Assembly (NCBI RefSeq): GCF_020075495.1
Contig: NZ_JABYQT010000002.1
Span: forward strand, 372,001-436,000
Length of the DNA: 64,000 nt
Direction: 5' to 3'
Source of the DNA: Vreelandella aquamarina
Lineage (GTDB): Bacteria; Pseudomonadota; Gammaproteobacteria; Pseudomonadales; Halomonadaceae
Shown piece after piece: positions 46,680 through 55,478 of this stretch (positions within the stretch are counted from its first letter, which is position 1; every line of letters starts with the position of its first letter). Under the pieces are notes generated by a model. That model saw only the letters and a program-made list of their open reading frames with translations. It searched no databases and was not told the DNA's origin. The translations under genes were made by a program, and so were the position numbers.

Positions 46680-47378
46680 ATGTTGGCTATCAAACTTCTA
46701 AAGGGCGTGTTCTTGCTGTTGGGCGCCGTTTTTCTGGTACTGGCGTGCTTTCTTTACCAGCAATCGCGCGCGTTCTACGATCAGGCCGTTTCCGCCGAGG
46801 GGACGGTAATCGAGCTCGTCGAGCGGCGCTCCGAGGACTCGATCACCTATCGCCCGGTGGTCGAGTTCGTCACCGGGGACGGTACGCAAGTGGAGTTCAC
46901 CTCCCGGGTAGGAAGCAACCCGCCAGGCTACGCGATTGGAGAGCGTGTCGAGGTGCTGTTCGACCCCGACAACCCGAACAACGCACGCCTTGACGGTTTT
47001 TTTGAATCGATGGGCGCCTGGCTGATCTTCGGCGCAATCGGCGCCTTGTTCTTTCTGAGCGGCGTCGGGTCGCTGCTGTATTCGCGCTTTACCGCGTCTC
47101 GAAACGCCAGGCTGCTCGAGCAGGGGCTGCGTCTCGAGACCACTTACCAGGGGGTTGAACTCAATACCAGGATATCCGTCAACGGCCGCCACCCGTACCG
47201 CATCACCTCCCAGTGGCTGAACCCGGAAAGCCTCGAGGTGCACGTGTTCAAGAGCGCCAATCTCTGGTTCGACCCTTCGCCCTATATCGATACCGACACT
47301 GTCGCGGTCTTCATCGAACCGGGCAATCCTAAAAAATATCATATGGACGTGAGTTTCTTACCTAAACTTGCCAAGTAG
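46680..47378 (+). CDS. DUF3592 family membrane protein
   Basis: A 232-residue protein with two membrane helices: GVFLLLGAVFLVLACFLY near the N-terminus and AWLIFGAIGALFFLSGVGSL near residue 115. Between them is a periplasmic beta domain (GTVIELVERRSEDSITYRPV, then VEVLFDPDNPNNARLDGF), the DUF3592 core. A second such domain follows the second helix (GVELNTRISVNGRHPYRITS). Function is unknown. It is followed by a hairpin, a tandem repeat and lemA in the same direction. Confidence 0.8.
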   Translation: MLAIKLLKGVFLLLGAVFLVLACFLYQQSRAFYDQAVSAEGTVIELVERRSEDSITYRPVVEFVTGDGTQVEFTSRVGSNPPGYAIGERVEVLFDPDNPNNARLDGFFESMGAWLIFGAIGALFFLSGVGSLLYSRFTASRNARLLEQGLRLETTYQGVELNTRISVNGRHPYRITSQWLNPESLEVHVFKSANLWFDPSPYIDTDTVAVFIEPGNPKKYHMDVSFLPKLAK

Positions 47379-47416
47379 CGACAAGGCCACGCGCAAGGGC
47401 GCATAGCCTTGTCGCT
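47377..47416 (+). other. Stem-loop at the end of the DUF3592 gene
   Basis: AGCGACAAGGC (47377-47387, overlapping the stop codon) pairs exactly with GCCTTGTCGCT (47406-47416). The 18-base loop can form an inner GCGC/GCGC pairing. No U-tract follows directly, so it may attenuate rather than end transcription. Confidence 0.65.
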
Positions 47417-47434
47417 TGCGTCACGTGCGCATCT

Positions 47435-47482
47435 TTCATCAATCAAGATGTTCATCAATCCTGACGTTCATCAATCAAGACA
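47435..47482 (+). repeat. Three 16-base tandem repeats before lemA
   Basis: TTCATCAATCAAGATG, TTCATCAATCCTGACG and TTCATCAATCAAGACA follow one another without gaps, ending 10 bases before the lemA start and just before its AAGGA ribosome site. Confidence 0.8.
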
Positions 47483-47492
47483 AGGATCCGTT

Positions 47493-48086
47493 ATGGTAAC
47501 TACCCTGATCATCGTGGCCATCATCGCCCTCATCGTTTTCTACATCATTGGTGTCTACAACCGCCTTGTGTCGCTGCGCAACCGCTTTCAAAACGCCTTT
47601 GCCCAGATCGAAGTCCAGCTCAAGCGGCGCCATGACCTGATCCCCAATCTGGTCGAAACTGCCAAAGGCTATCTGTCGCACGAGCGTGAAACGTTGGAGG
47701 CGGTCATTCAGGCGCGCAACTCGGCGGCGTCAGGGCTCAAGGCCGCGGCGGCCAATCCGGGAAGCCAGAAGGCGATGGCCGAACTCGGTGGTGCCGAGGG
47801 CGCGCTTACCCAGGCAATGGGGCGGCTCAACGTGGTAATGGAAGCCTATCCGGACCTGAAGGCATCACAAAACATGCAGCAGCTCTCGGAAGAACTGACC
47901 AGCACCGAGAACAAGGTGGCCTTCGCCCGCCAGTCCTTCAACGATGCCGTGATGCAATACAACTCCTACCGTCAGAGCTTTCCTCCCGTGGCAGTCGCGC
48001 CGCTGGTGGGCCACGGCGAGAACGCGTCGTTTCTGGAGTTCGAGGACAGCGCGCAGATTCAATCCGCGCCCAGGGTATCGTTCTAA
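47493..48086 (+). CDS. LemA family protein
   Basis: A 197-residue protein with an N-terminal membrane helix (VTTLIIVAIIALIVFYIIGV) and a long four-helix cytosolic or periplasmic bundle. YNRLVSLRNRFQNAFAQIEV, QLKRRHDLIPNLVETAKGYL and the later ENKVAFARQSFNDAVMQYNS are LemA signatures. The frame is open to 47409 but AAGGA sits before the ATG at 47493. LemA proteins often neighbour M48 peptidases, as here (24 bases apart), and may act together in envelope quality control. Confidence 0.93.
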   Translation: MVTTLIIVAIIALIVFYIIGVYNRLVSLRNRFQNAFAQIEVQLKRRHDLIPNLVETAKGYLSHERETLEAVIQARNSAASGLKAAAANPGSQKAMAELGGAEGALTQAMGRLNVVMEAYPDLKASQNMQQLSEELTSTENKVAFARQSFNDAVMQYNSYRQSFPPVAVAPLVGHGENASFLEFEDSAQIQSAPRVSF

Positions 48087-48110
48087 GGCGTTCTACAAGG
48101 AAAGTAGCGC

Positions 48111-50048
48111 ATGGATTTCTTTACCGCACAGGATAATGCCCGGCGCAAGACCGGGCGGCTGGTCGTGCTGCTGGTCGCGGCGGTGATAGCACTGATCGCG
48201 ATGACCACACTGGCGATCACCATCGTCGTCTATTTCATGAGTAACCATCAAGGCGAGGTGACGGCAGATAGCCTGCTGGCCGGGCTGTCACCGGAATTGG
48301 TGGGCGCTGTAGCCGTTGGCGTGGTGGCGCTGGTGGTGACCGGCGGGCTTTACAAGCGCTACCAGCTGCGTCGCGGTGGTGGACGCGTAGTGGCCGAGGC
48401 TCTGGGCGGACGGGAAATTCCTCCCAACACCGACAACCCCAGCGAGCGGCGTATTCTCAACGTGGTGGAGGAGATGGCGATTGCCTCGGGCATGCCGGTA
48501 CCGCCGGTGTATCTGCTTGACGAGACAGGCATCAACGCCTTTGCCGCCGGTTTCGATACCCGCGATGCGGTGATCGGCATTACCCAAGGCGCGATCGATC
48601 ATTTGAGCCGCGACGAGCTTCAGGGCGTGGTAGCCCACGAGTTCAGTCATATCCTGCATGGCGACATGCGCTTGAACATGCGTCTGATCAGCGTGCTTCA
48701 CGGAATACTGCTGATCGGTCTTCTAGGCTATATCCTTCTGCGCAGCACGGCCCATCGCGGGCGTTCTGTGCGCAGCAACAATCAAAATGGCAAGGGCGCT
48801 GTCGTGGTGCTTGCGCTGGGCGCGGCTCTGGCGGTCATCGGCTATTCAGGGACGTTCTTTGGCAACTGGATCAAGGCAGCGGTAAGTCGCCAGCGCGAAT
48901 ACCTGGCAGACGCCTCTGCCGTGCAGTACACCCGCAACCCCGCCGGCATCGGGCATGCCCTGATCAAGATCGGCTCCCACGCGCAGGGCGCCCGGCTTGA
49001 GGCCTCCCAGGCCAGCGAGTACAGCCACCTGTACTTCGGCCAAGGGATGAAGCTTGGTTTCAACCGCCTGCTGGCCACTCATCCGCCGCTGAACAAGCGA
49101 ATCAGGCGCGTTATGCCGAACTGGAATGGCCAGTTCGATGCGGCATTCAGCGCGCCTGCCGCCGACGATATGGCCAGTAACGCAGCGCCATCGGCGAAAG
49201 GCGTTGCCGGCCCGGGCGTTGCTCAAGCCAGTGCAGTGATGAGCGGCGCTTCGGCCAAGGCGGCGATTGCTTCCATGGGCCAGCCTGGCCCCAGGCATCT
49301 GGTGGAAGCTCGTTCCACTCTCGCCAAGCTGCCCAGTCGGCTCAGGCAGGCCGCCCAGGATCCTTACGCGGTGCGCGCGCTGATGTATGGACTGCTGCTG
49401 AGTTCGGACACACACGTGCGCAAACGTCAGCTCGAATCGCTCCAGCAGGCTGCCTTGCCTGATGTATATCGGGCGGTCATGAGCCTTGCCGGGGAAGTAC
49501 TGATGCTCAAGGCGTCGCTTCGCCTGCCTTTGGTTGAACTGGCGCTACCGGCGCTCAAGAATCTCTCCACGGACCAGGCGCTGCACTTTCGCCAGTGCAT
49601 GAAAAGGCTGATCGAAGCCGACGGCCAGGTCAGCCTGTTCGAGTGGACGCTGTATCACTGGCTCGTTCATCACATGGGGCTGGCGTCAAACGACCGCGGC
49701 CAGGGCGTACGCAAGCTGAAAGACTCTCAATCCGAGTGTCAGGTGCTGCTCAACGTACTGGCAAGTGCCGGCCAGGATGACCTGGCCGAGATCAGCGCGG
49801 CGCTCAATGCCGCCGAACAGGAGTTGCCTTTTGCGTTGAGCGCCGAGAACAGCAGCAGCGATATACGCGCACTGGGCCAGGCAGTAAGCCGACTACGTCA
49901 CTTGCCGCCCCGGCAGAAGCCTGCACTCTTGCAGGCCATGGCGCGCTGCATCGAACACAGCGGGCAGATAAAACCAGCAGAAGCGGAGCTGTTCCGTGCC
50001 ACCGCCGATATGCTGGACTGCCCGGTGCCGCCGTTATTGATAGAGTGA
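48111..50048 (+). CDS. M48 family membrane metallopeptidase with long C-terminal extension
   Basis: A 645-residue HtpX-like zinc peptidase. Two N-terminal helices (VVLLVAAVIALIAMTTLAIT; VGAVAVGVVALVVTGGLY) precede the catalytic domain with the zinc motif VVAHEFSHILHGDMRLN (His176, Glu177, His180) and third ligand Glu263 in QREYLADASAVQY. Two more helices lie at about 193-210 and 229-247. Residues ~335-645 are an alpha-helical extension absent from HtpX (290 residues); its PALKNLSTDQALHFRQCMKR and LFEWTLYHWLVHHMG resemble a TerB-like helical bundle, but this is uncertain. Paired with LemA, it is expected to cleave or survey membrane proteins. Confidence 0.9.
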   Translation: MDFFTAQDNARRKTGRLVVLLVAAVIALIAMTTLAITIVVYFMSNHQGEVTADSLLAGLSPELVGAVAVGVVALVVTGGLYKRYQLRRGGGRVVAEALGGREIPPNTDNPSERRILNVVEEMAIASGMPVPPVYLLDETGINAFAAGFDTRDAVIGITQGAIDHLSRDELQGVVAHEFSHILHGDMRLNMRLISVLHGILLIGLLGYILLRSTAHRGRSVRSNNQNGKGAVVVLALGAALAVIGYSGTFFGNWIKAAVSRQREYLADASAVQYTRNPAGIGHALIKIGSHAQGARLEASQASEYSHLYFGQGMKLGFNRLLATHPPLNKRIRRVMPNWNGQFDAAFSAPAADDMASNAAPSAKGVAGPGVAQASAVMSGASAKAAIASMGQPGPRHLVEARSTLAKLPSRLRQAAQDPYAVRALMYGLLLSSDTHVRKRQLESLQQAALPDVYRAVMSLAGEVLMLKASLRLPLVELALPALKNLSTDQALHFRQCMKRLIEADGQVSLFEWTLYHWLVHHMGLASNDRGQGVRKLKDSQSECQVLLNVLASAGQDDLAEISAALNAAEQELPFALSAENSSSDIRALGQAVSRLRHLPPRQKPALLQAMARCIEHSGQIKPAEAELFRATADMLDCPVPPLLIE

Positions 50049-50063
50049 TGGGCTCAATACGGA

Positions 50064-50100
50064 GGTGCGGATATCGCTGCATGGGATTTCCGCGCCTTTT
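50064..50100 (+). terminator. Intrinsic terminator after the M48 peptidase gene
   Basis: GGTGCGGA (50064-50071) pairs with TCCGCGCC (50089-50096), 8 bp with one G-U pair, followed by TTTTATT. Confidence 0.7.
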
Positions 50101-50234
50101 ATTCGACTACCAACCTTCTGATACTGCTCAATTTATACCGTTATCTTGATGGGAGTTTTCAAAAAAAATCGACGTGCTTGCTTTTAACTGCTTCCAAGCC
50201 ACGTTATTCAAATAAAAAAAGAGGGCACCAAGGG

Positions 50235-50330
50235 TGGCGGAAGAGCGTGGGAGTCGAACCCACCAAAGACTGCTGGCAGCCTTTGCCAGATTTGAAGTCT
50301 GGCCGCCCCACCGGGGGTCGATCCTCTTCC
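50235..50330 (-). tRNA. selC: tRNA-Sec (anticodon UCA)
   Basis: On the minus strand the sequence begins GGAAGAGGATCGACC and ends GGTTCGACTCCCACGCTCTTCC plus GCCA (described in parts only). The anticodon loop is CTTCAAA, with UCA at 50295-50293, which reads UGA. The 8-bp-like extended acceptor stem, the long variable arm (GCTGCCAGC region) and the encoded CCA are marks of bacterial tRNA-Sec; length is 96 including CCA, near the 95 of E. coli. It lies 22 bases after selB and is probably co-transcribed with the fdn-sel genes. A T7 run follows 15-21 bases after the CCA on the minus strand (50214-50220) and may help end transcription. Confidence 0.96.
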
Positions 50331-50352
50331 GTGAGCGTATCGTGCGTATTAC

Positions 50353-52281
50353 CTAGTTCCAGAGGGTAGTGCGGCGAATGCAGCGTTCATCCTGTACCCG
50401 GCGCGTGAAACCTATCCTATCAAAGAATTCGAGGATGTGAATGGCCAGTTTGCGCCCCGTACCGATACGGTTGCGAAATGCGGCAACGCGGATGGTGCCG
50501 TGCTGCTCCATGACGTCGCGGGCGATGGCTGCCAACTCATGTGTTGCAGCGGCGAGGTAGAAGTGATCCTTGCGTACCTGATAGAGCCTGCCGAGGCGAG
50601 CACAGGCGGTGAGTACCTGGCGTATATGCTGTTCGTCGAGCCCGCTGATGGCGGCCAGGTCGCGAACCCGCGGTGGCTGGAAGGGCGATTCAGACAGCAG
50701 AGGCTCGAGCCGTTGCCAGATCGTCTCGTCTTGATCCTTGAGTGCAGCGCGATGACCGGGTAGAGAAATGAAGGGGCCACTGCTGTCGAGTTGGCCTGAT
50801 GTGATCAGTTGCTTGAGCAGGCCGCGGAAGAGCGGGGCGGGCAACCGGGGAGCGGCCTGGCGATTCAGGCGCTCGCGCTCGGTACCCAGCATGGCGGGCT
50901 CGGCCTGATGGTTGTCCGCGACCACCTGGGTAATCCGCTCCTTTAATGACTCGATGGCCTCGCGGGAAAAAGCGCTTACTTCACCTTCGGCAGCGAGAAT
51001 CTGACCTCCGGCTAATTCGACCAGCGACGCCAGCTCGTGAACGCTGATATTGAGGGTTCGCGCCATACTGTTGAGGCTCTGGCCTTCGGGATGCAGAACG
51101 AGTGCGGCACGCAGTGGTTCATGGAGGTCGTAGGGAGGGGCGGCGCTTGCGCATTCTGCAAGCGTTGCCAGCCAGGCCAGACGAGCGGGCGTGCGCTGGC
51201 CGCGGCGCGGCGGATCGCCGTCCAGAGCGATTCCTCCGCCGAGGGTCATGTGCCCGCCATGATCACGGATGACGAAGCGATCTCCCAGGCAGGCGTGTAC
51301 CGGGTCGTCACAGACCAGTTGCCCCAGCATCTGCTTGCCGGGTTCGAGTCGTTGCCCTTCGAGCAGCGAAACCCGCCCCATGAGGTGGGCGGCCCCCAGG
51401 TGAATATGCACTGGCGTCCAGTGCTTGAGCGGTGGCGCCGAGTCGAGCAATCTCAGCTGCACGTCGAGCCGTTTGAGGGGAGGCGTTGGTAGCGTATCGG
51501 CGACGATCCAGTCGCCTCGGTTGATGCGATTTCGCTCTATCCCGGCACCTGCCAGGTTGAGCGCTACCCGGTCACCCTGGCGAGCCTGCTCGCTTTCCTG
51601 GTTCTGACGGCGCAGCTGGCGGACTCGGGCCTTGTTGCCGTCGGGTACCAGGCGCACCGTGTCACCCTTGGCGATACAGCCGCTGAGGGCGGTACCGGTC
51701 ACTATCAAGCCAGCGCCCGGCATGGCGAAAACGCGGTCCACACCCAGACGAAAATTCCCATGGGGAGAAGGCGCCTGCTGTCGGGCTGCTTGAGACCATA
51801 GCGCGTCGCGCAGCGCCGCCACGCCTTCACCACTGTGGCTCGAGACATCATGCAGTGGCGCCCCGGCGAGCCGGGTGCCTGCCAGCAGTCGGGTGATGTC
51901 TTCTTTGACTTGCTGCCGCCGCGTCTCGTCGACGCGATCGATCTTGGTCAGCGCTACCACGCCGCGGTCGACGCCCAGCAAATCCAGTATCTGGACGTGC
52001 TCTATTGTCTGGGGCATGACGCCGTCGTCGGCGGCCACTACCAGCAAGACCGTGTCGATACCCGCGCTGCCTGCGAGCATGTTGTGCAGGAACCTCTGAT
52101 GACCAGGTACATCGACGAAGCCGAGTTCCATGTTCTCCTCGACCTCGGGGTACGCGAAACCCGCTTCGATGGTCAGGCCGCGGGCCTTCTCCTCCTTGAG
52201 GCGGTCGGTATCGATGCCGGTCAGCCGCTGGATCAGGGCGGTCTTGCCATGATCGACATGGCCCGCGGTGCCGACGATCAT
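50353..52281 (-). CDS. selB: Selenocysteine-specific elongation factor SelB
   Basis: A 642-residue GTPase that carries Sec-tRNA to the ribosome at UGA codons marked by a SECIS hairpin. The G domain starts MIVGTAGHVDHGKTALIQRL (G1), with VDVPGHQRFLHNM (G3) and ALTKIDRVD (G4). EF-Tu-like beta-barrel domains follow, then four winged-helix repeats that bind the SECIS hairpin (ending FFDRIGFTRRVQDERCIRR). The open frame runs further upstream, but the ATG at 52281 matches the family start and overlaps the selA stop by four bases. Length fits E. coli SelB (614). Confidence 0.96.
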   Translation of the reverse strand: MIVGTAGHVDHGKTALIQRLTGIDTDRLKEEKARGLTIEAGFAYPEVEENMELGFVDVPGHQRFLHNMLAGSAGIDTVLLVVAADDGVMPQTIEHVQILDLLGVDRGVVALTKIDRVDETRRQQVKEDITRLLAGTRLAGAPLHDVSSHSGEGVAALRDALWSQAARQQAPSPHGNFRLGVDRVFAMPGAGLIVTGTALSGCIAKGDTVRLVPDGNKARVRQLRRQNQESEQARQGDRVALNLAGAGIERNRINRGDWIVADTLPTPPLKRLDVQLRLLDSAPPLKHWTPVHIHLGAAHLMGRVSLLEGQRLEPGKQMLGQLVCDDPVHACLGDRFVIRDHGGHMTLGGGIALDGDPPRRGQRTPARLAWLATLAECASAAPPYDLHEPLRAALVLHPEGQSLNSMARTLNISVHELASLVELAGGQILAAEGEVSAFSREAIESLKERITQVVADNHQAEPAMLGTERERLNRQAAPRLPAPLFRGLLKQLITSGQLDSSGPFISLPGHRAALKDQDETIWQRLEPLLSESPFQPPRVRDLAAISGLDEQHIRQVLTACARLGRLYQVRKDHFYLAAATHELAAIARDVMEQHGTIRVAAFRNRIGTGRKLAIHILEFFDRIGFTRRVQDERCIRRTTLWN

Positions 52282-53738
52282 GGCTGGCCATCCCGAGGCA
52301 TGGCGAGGTCGCGCTGGTAACACTGCTTGAGCATCGGGAGCTGAGCAGCAAATGCCTCCTCGTCGCCAGGTCGGTGCAGGCAGCGCAGATCGAGATAGAG
52401 GGCCCCATCGTGGAGCCGGCCGATGACCGGACGGGGGAGCTGACGAAATGCTGTCTCGATGCGTTTCAGGCACCGCTCCCTGGCGTGGCGGTCACCGTGT
52501 AGCGGGCGCCAGACCAGCGCGTAGCTTGCCAAACGGTCGATGGGTAGCGAGCCGCTGCCAAGCTGACTTGCACAAGGGGCCAGGGTCACATCGAGGTCGT
52601 CGAGCAACGACTGGGCAAGGGAAAGCAGCCGCTCGCCGGTTGCCGCGATATCAACGTCGCTTCGCGTCAACATGGCCAGTGTGGGGACGTCCCGCTGTGG
52701 CGCGTCACTGTCACGATAGAGACGCAGAGTGGCTTCCAGCGCGGCCAGGGTCAGCTTGTCCAGACGCAAGGCACGCTTTAATGGATGGCGCTTGATGGTA
52801 TCGATAAGGTCACGACGGCCAACGATGATGCCTGCTTGCGGGCCACCCAGCAGCTTGTCGCCGCTGAAGGTGACAACGTCGGCACCGGCAGCGATCGCTT
52901 CGCGAGGCTGCGACTCATGGGGCAGGCCAAGCGCTGCGAAGTCGGTCAGCGCGCCACTGCCCAGGTCGACCATGAAGGGCACGTCATGCGCGTGGGCAAT
53001 GCGCGCCAGTTCGCGCTCGGACACGCTCTGGGTAAAACCGGTGATGGCATAGTTGGAGGTGTGTGCCTTGACGATCAACCCGGTGGCATCGCCCATGGCG
53101 GCCTGGAAATCCTTGGCATGGGTGCGGTTGGTAGCCCCTACCTCACGCAGCTGGCAGCCTGCCGCGGCCATGATGTCGGGCATGCGGAAGGCGCCGCCTA
53201 TCTCGATCAGCTCGCCGCGTGAAATGATCGCCTCGCGGCCGCTGGCCAGGGCGCCCAGGGCCAGCAGCACCGCACCGGCGTTATTGTTGACCACCGTGGC
53301 TGCCTCGGCGCCGGTCAGCTCACAGAGTAGAGGCGCTACCAGGCGGTCACGGTCGCCACGGCCGCCGTTCTCCAGGTCATACTCGAGTGCCATGGGGTGG
53401 CGGGCAGCCTGAACCATGGCCTCGATGGCAGGTTCGGCAAGCGGCGAGCGCCCCAGGTTGGTATGGATCACCGTGCCGGTCAGATTGAAGACGCTGCGGC
53501 TATTGGGACGTGCCAGTCGTTCAAGATGCTCGAGCACCAGGCCAGTGAGGGTATCGAGCGCGCACGGCGCCGGATGCTCGCCGAGCTTGGAACTCTGTGC
53601 AAGGCGCGAGCGTTCGTTGTCAAGAACCAGGCGAATGGCCTGTCTTACCAGGCGCCCGCCATGGGCCTGCTGGGCTTGCTTGAGGGCGGGCTGTGCAAGC
53701 AACGTGTCTACGGCGGGCAGGTTTCGTCGAACGTCCAT
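52278..53738 (-). CDS. selA: L-seryl-tRNA(Sec) selenium transferase
   Basis: A 486-residue PLP enzyme that converts Ser-tRNA-Sec to Sec-tRNA-Sec with selenophosphate. NLPAVDTLLAQP is the conserved N-terminus, VFNLTGTVIHTNLGRSPL and TVVNNNAGAVLLALGALA bind PLP, and TFSGDKLLGGPQAGIIVGR holds the Schiff-base lysine. The frame extends upstream to 53855, which would overlap fdhE; the ATG at 53738 gives the family-like start MDVRRNLPAVD, though its ribosome site is weak. Selenophosphate synthetase (selD), needed to feed this enzyme, is not in the window. Confidence 0.95.
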   Translation of the reverse strand: MDVRRNLPAVDTLLAQPALKQAQQAHGGRLVRQAIRLVLDNERSRLAQSSKLGEHPAPCALDTLTGLVLEHLERLARPNSRSVFNLTGTVIHTNLGRSPLAEPAIEAMVQAARHPMALEYDLENGGRGDRDRLVAPLLCELTGAEAATVVNNNAGAVLLALGALASGREAIISRGELIEIGGAFRMPDIMAAAGCQLREVGATNRTHAKDFQAAMGDATGLIVKAHTSNYAITGFTQSVSERELARIAHAHDVPFMVDLGSGALTDFAALGLPHESQPREAIAAGADVVTFSGDKLLGGPQAGIIVGRRDLIDTIKRHPLKRALRLDKLTLAALEATLRLYRDSDAPQRDVPTLAMLTRSDVDIAATGERLLSLAQSLLDDLDVTLAPCASQLGSGSLPIDRLASYALVWRPLHGDRHARERCLKRIETAFRQLPRPVIGRLHDGALYLDLRCLHRPGDEEAFAAQLPMLKQCYQRDLAMPRDGQP

Positions 53739-53847
53739 TGTCTTTTTCACATCGTTGTTTTTACATCCATGCCGGGCCAACCCCGATTTTGAAATCAAAG
53801 GTATAGCATGGCCGGGCGCGGGTCGTCCACGCCCCCTGGGGATGGCC

Positions 53848-54774
53848 TCATTCACCCACGATCAGCAGCGGGTTGAAGCCGCTGCGACGATACTGCCGCT
53901 CCTCGGCGAGGAGAAGGTCGAGTGCAAGGCTCGCCAGATCGTCGGCGAGTGGTTCTGCCTGCGCATCGAATTCACGCGGCATGATCTTGAGATAGGAGTG
54001 GCAGTCGCCACAGGTTTCGGCCTGAGTGGGCAGTAGATGCTCGCCTGTCTCGTGCTCGAGGCTCAGGTAGTCAAGCTTGCCGCTATGGTCGCAGACACTG
54101 CACTTGGAGCGCTCCAGATACCACTGGGTTGCGCACAATCCGCACTGCAGGTAACGCACACCACTACGTTGGGAATCGATCTGGATGACGCTCGCCACCG
54201 GCAACGAGCCGCAACAGGGGCAGATCGAGCGCGTTTCGGCAGTGGGGCGTCTGGGCGGCTGAGGCAGGGTGCTTGCCAGCCGCAGCCAGGCCACCTGCAA
54301 CGCTGCCGCCACCAGCGGCATCAGCCCCCGGCGTTCCTCAGGGCCTGGGCGGGCCTCGAGAATATCCTGGGCGAGGCGGTTGATCTCCTCGCCGGGCAAG
54401 TCACGCAGAGCATCAAGTAACGGGCGTTGAGCCTCGCCAACATGCAAGTCGAGGCCATCGAGAAGGGCCATGAGTTCACCATGAACATCGACGTTGCGGC
54501 GAAGCGCCTGAGTGCCCAGCGGCGGCATGCCGTGCTCGAGTGCCAGGTCGAAGGCGCCTGGCTCGGGCTGCCACGCTGGCGTATGCTGCTCCAACGTTCG
54601 CTGCTGCGCCTGAGAGAGCTGTGCCATGAAGGCCAGGAAATCCCGCAGCGGTTCGATACGCTCGGAAAGATCATGCAGGCGCTGGGCGCGCTGGGCAAAG
54701 TGATCCTGCTCGGGCAGTACCACGGGAGGCGGGTCCATGATGCCCATGGGGGCGTTGCCATATGCATGATTCAC
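53848..54774 (-). CDS. fdhE: Formate dehydrogenase accessory protein FdhE
   Basis: A 308-residue cytoplasmic protein needed for active formate dehydrogenase in enterobacteria, thought to act as a rubredoxin-like iron protein that checks the Tat-exported enzyme before export. Four zinc/iron-type CxxC motifs are visible: ICPCCGSLPVASV, YLQCGLCATQWY, KCSVCDHSGKLDYLS and TCGDCHSYLKI. It ends RRSGFNPLLIVGE, like E. coli FdhE. The GTG at 54774 overlaps the fdnI stop (GTGA), has GGAGAGAAG upstream, and gives the family length; an open frame further upstream is not used. Confidence 0.93.
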   Translation of the reverse strand: MNHAYGNAPMGIMDPPPVVLPEQDHFAQRAQRLHDLSERIEPLRDFLAFMAQLSQAQQRTLEQHTPAWQPEPGAFDLALEHGMPPLGTQALRRNVDVHGELMALLDGLDLHVGEAQRPLLDALRDLPGEEINRLAQDILEARPGPEERRGLMPLVAAALQVAWLRLASTLPQPPRRPTAETRSICPCCGSLPVASVIQIDSQRSGVRYLQCGLCATQWYLERSKCSVCDHSGKLDYLSLEHETGEHLLPTQAETCGDCHSYLKIMPREFDAQAEPLADDLASLALDLLLAEERQYRRSGFNPLLIVGE

Positions 54775-55478
54775 TTGGACTTCTCTCCTTGCATGCTCGC
54801 GTGCTGTTGCTTGGTCATCTCGCGCTCCTTGCGCTCCTTCTCCATCTCCTCTTCGTACCACAGGTCATGGTGATGTTTCGCCCAGGACTTGCTGACCCGG
54901 CCACGCACCATGGCGGTGAACGAGCCCTTCACCCAGATTCCTGAGTAGATGTGAATGATCAGGGTAATGATCGCAAGAAAAGCCACATAAGCGTGTCCGA
55001 AAGCGGCCAGCCGACGAAGCGTAATGGGAATGGCATCGGCGAAGTAGGGCTGCCAGATGCACAGGCCAGTCACCAGCAACAACGGCACGCAGAGCACCAT
55101 GACCCAGTAGACCAGTTTCTGCCCGGCATTGTTCTTGCCCACCGGCGGCAGGCGCTCGTCGTGGTTGGTCAACACGTCCTTGATCTGCTTGAGCCACTGA
55201 ATGTCATGGCGCTTGATCAGGCTCACCTTGAAGAAGCGGACTGCCATGATCACGAAAAACAGTGCCATGAATAGCCCGATATACGGGTGCAGGATCCGCG
55301 TCATGGTCGGGCCGCCGAACAGGCCGGTCAACGACCAGAAGAAAGGGTGAAACAAGGGCAGCCCGCTGAGCACCAGCATCACGAAGCTGATCGCGATGAG
55401 CCAATGATTGATGCGCGAAAATGCGCCATAGCGCAGAATGCCCGGATCACGCTTGGAAGGGGGGTTGGGCGCTCTCAT
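54771..55478 (-). CDS. fdnI: Formate dehydrogenase gamma subunit, cytochrome b556
   Basis: A 235-residue inner-membrane dihaem cytochrome b with four helices that passes electrons from the beta subunit to quinone. [20 protein letters not shown] holds the first haem histidine, [20 protein letters not shown] the second region, and [20 protein letters not shown] the pair in the last helix. The tail ([20 protein letters not shown]) is charged and longer than in E. coli. Its ATG overlaps the fdnH stop by four bases. Confidence 0.94.
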   Translation of the reverse strand: MRAPNPPSKRDPGILRYGAFSRINHWLIAISFVMLVLSGLPLFHPFFWSLTGLFGGPTMTRILHPYIGLFMALFFVIMAVRFFKVSLIKRHDIQWLKQIKDVLTNHDERLPPVGKNNAGQKLVYWVMVLCVPLLLVTGLCIWQPYFADAIPITLRRLAAFGHAYVAFLAIITLIIHIYSGIWVKGSFTAMVRGRVSKSWAKHHHDLWYEEEMEKERKEREMTKQQHASMQGEKSK

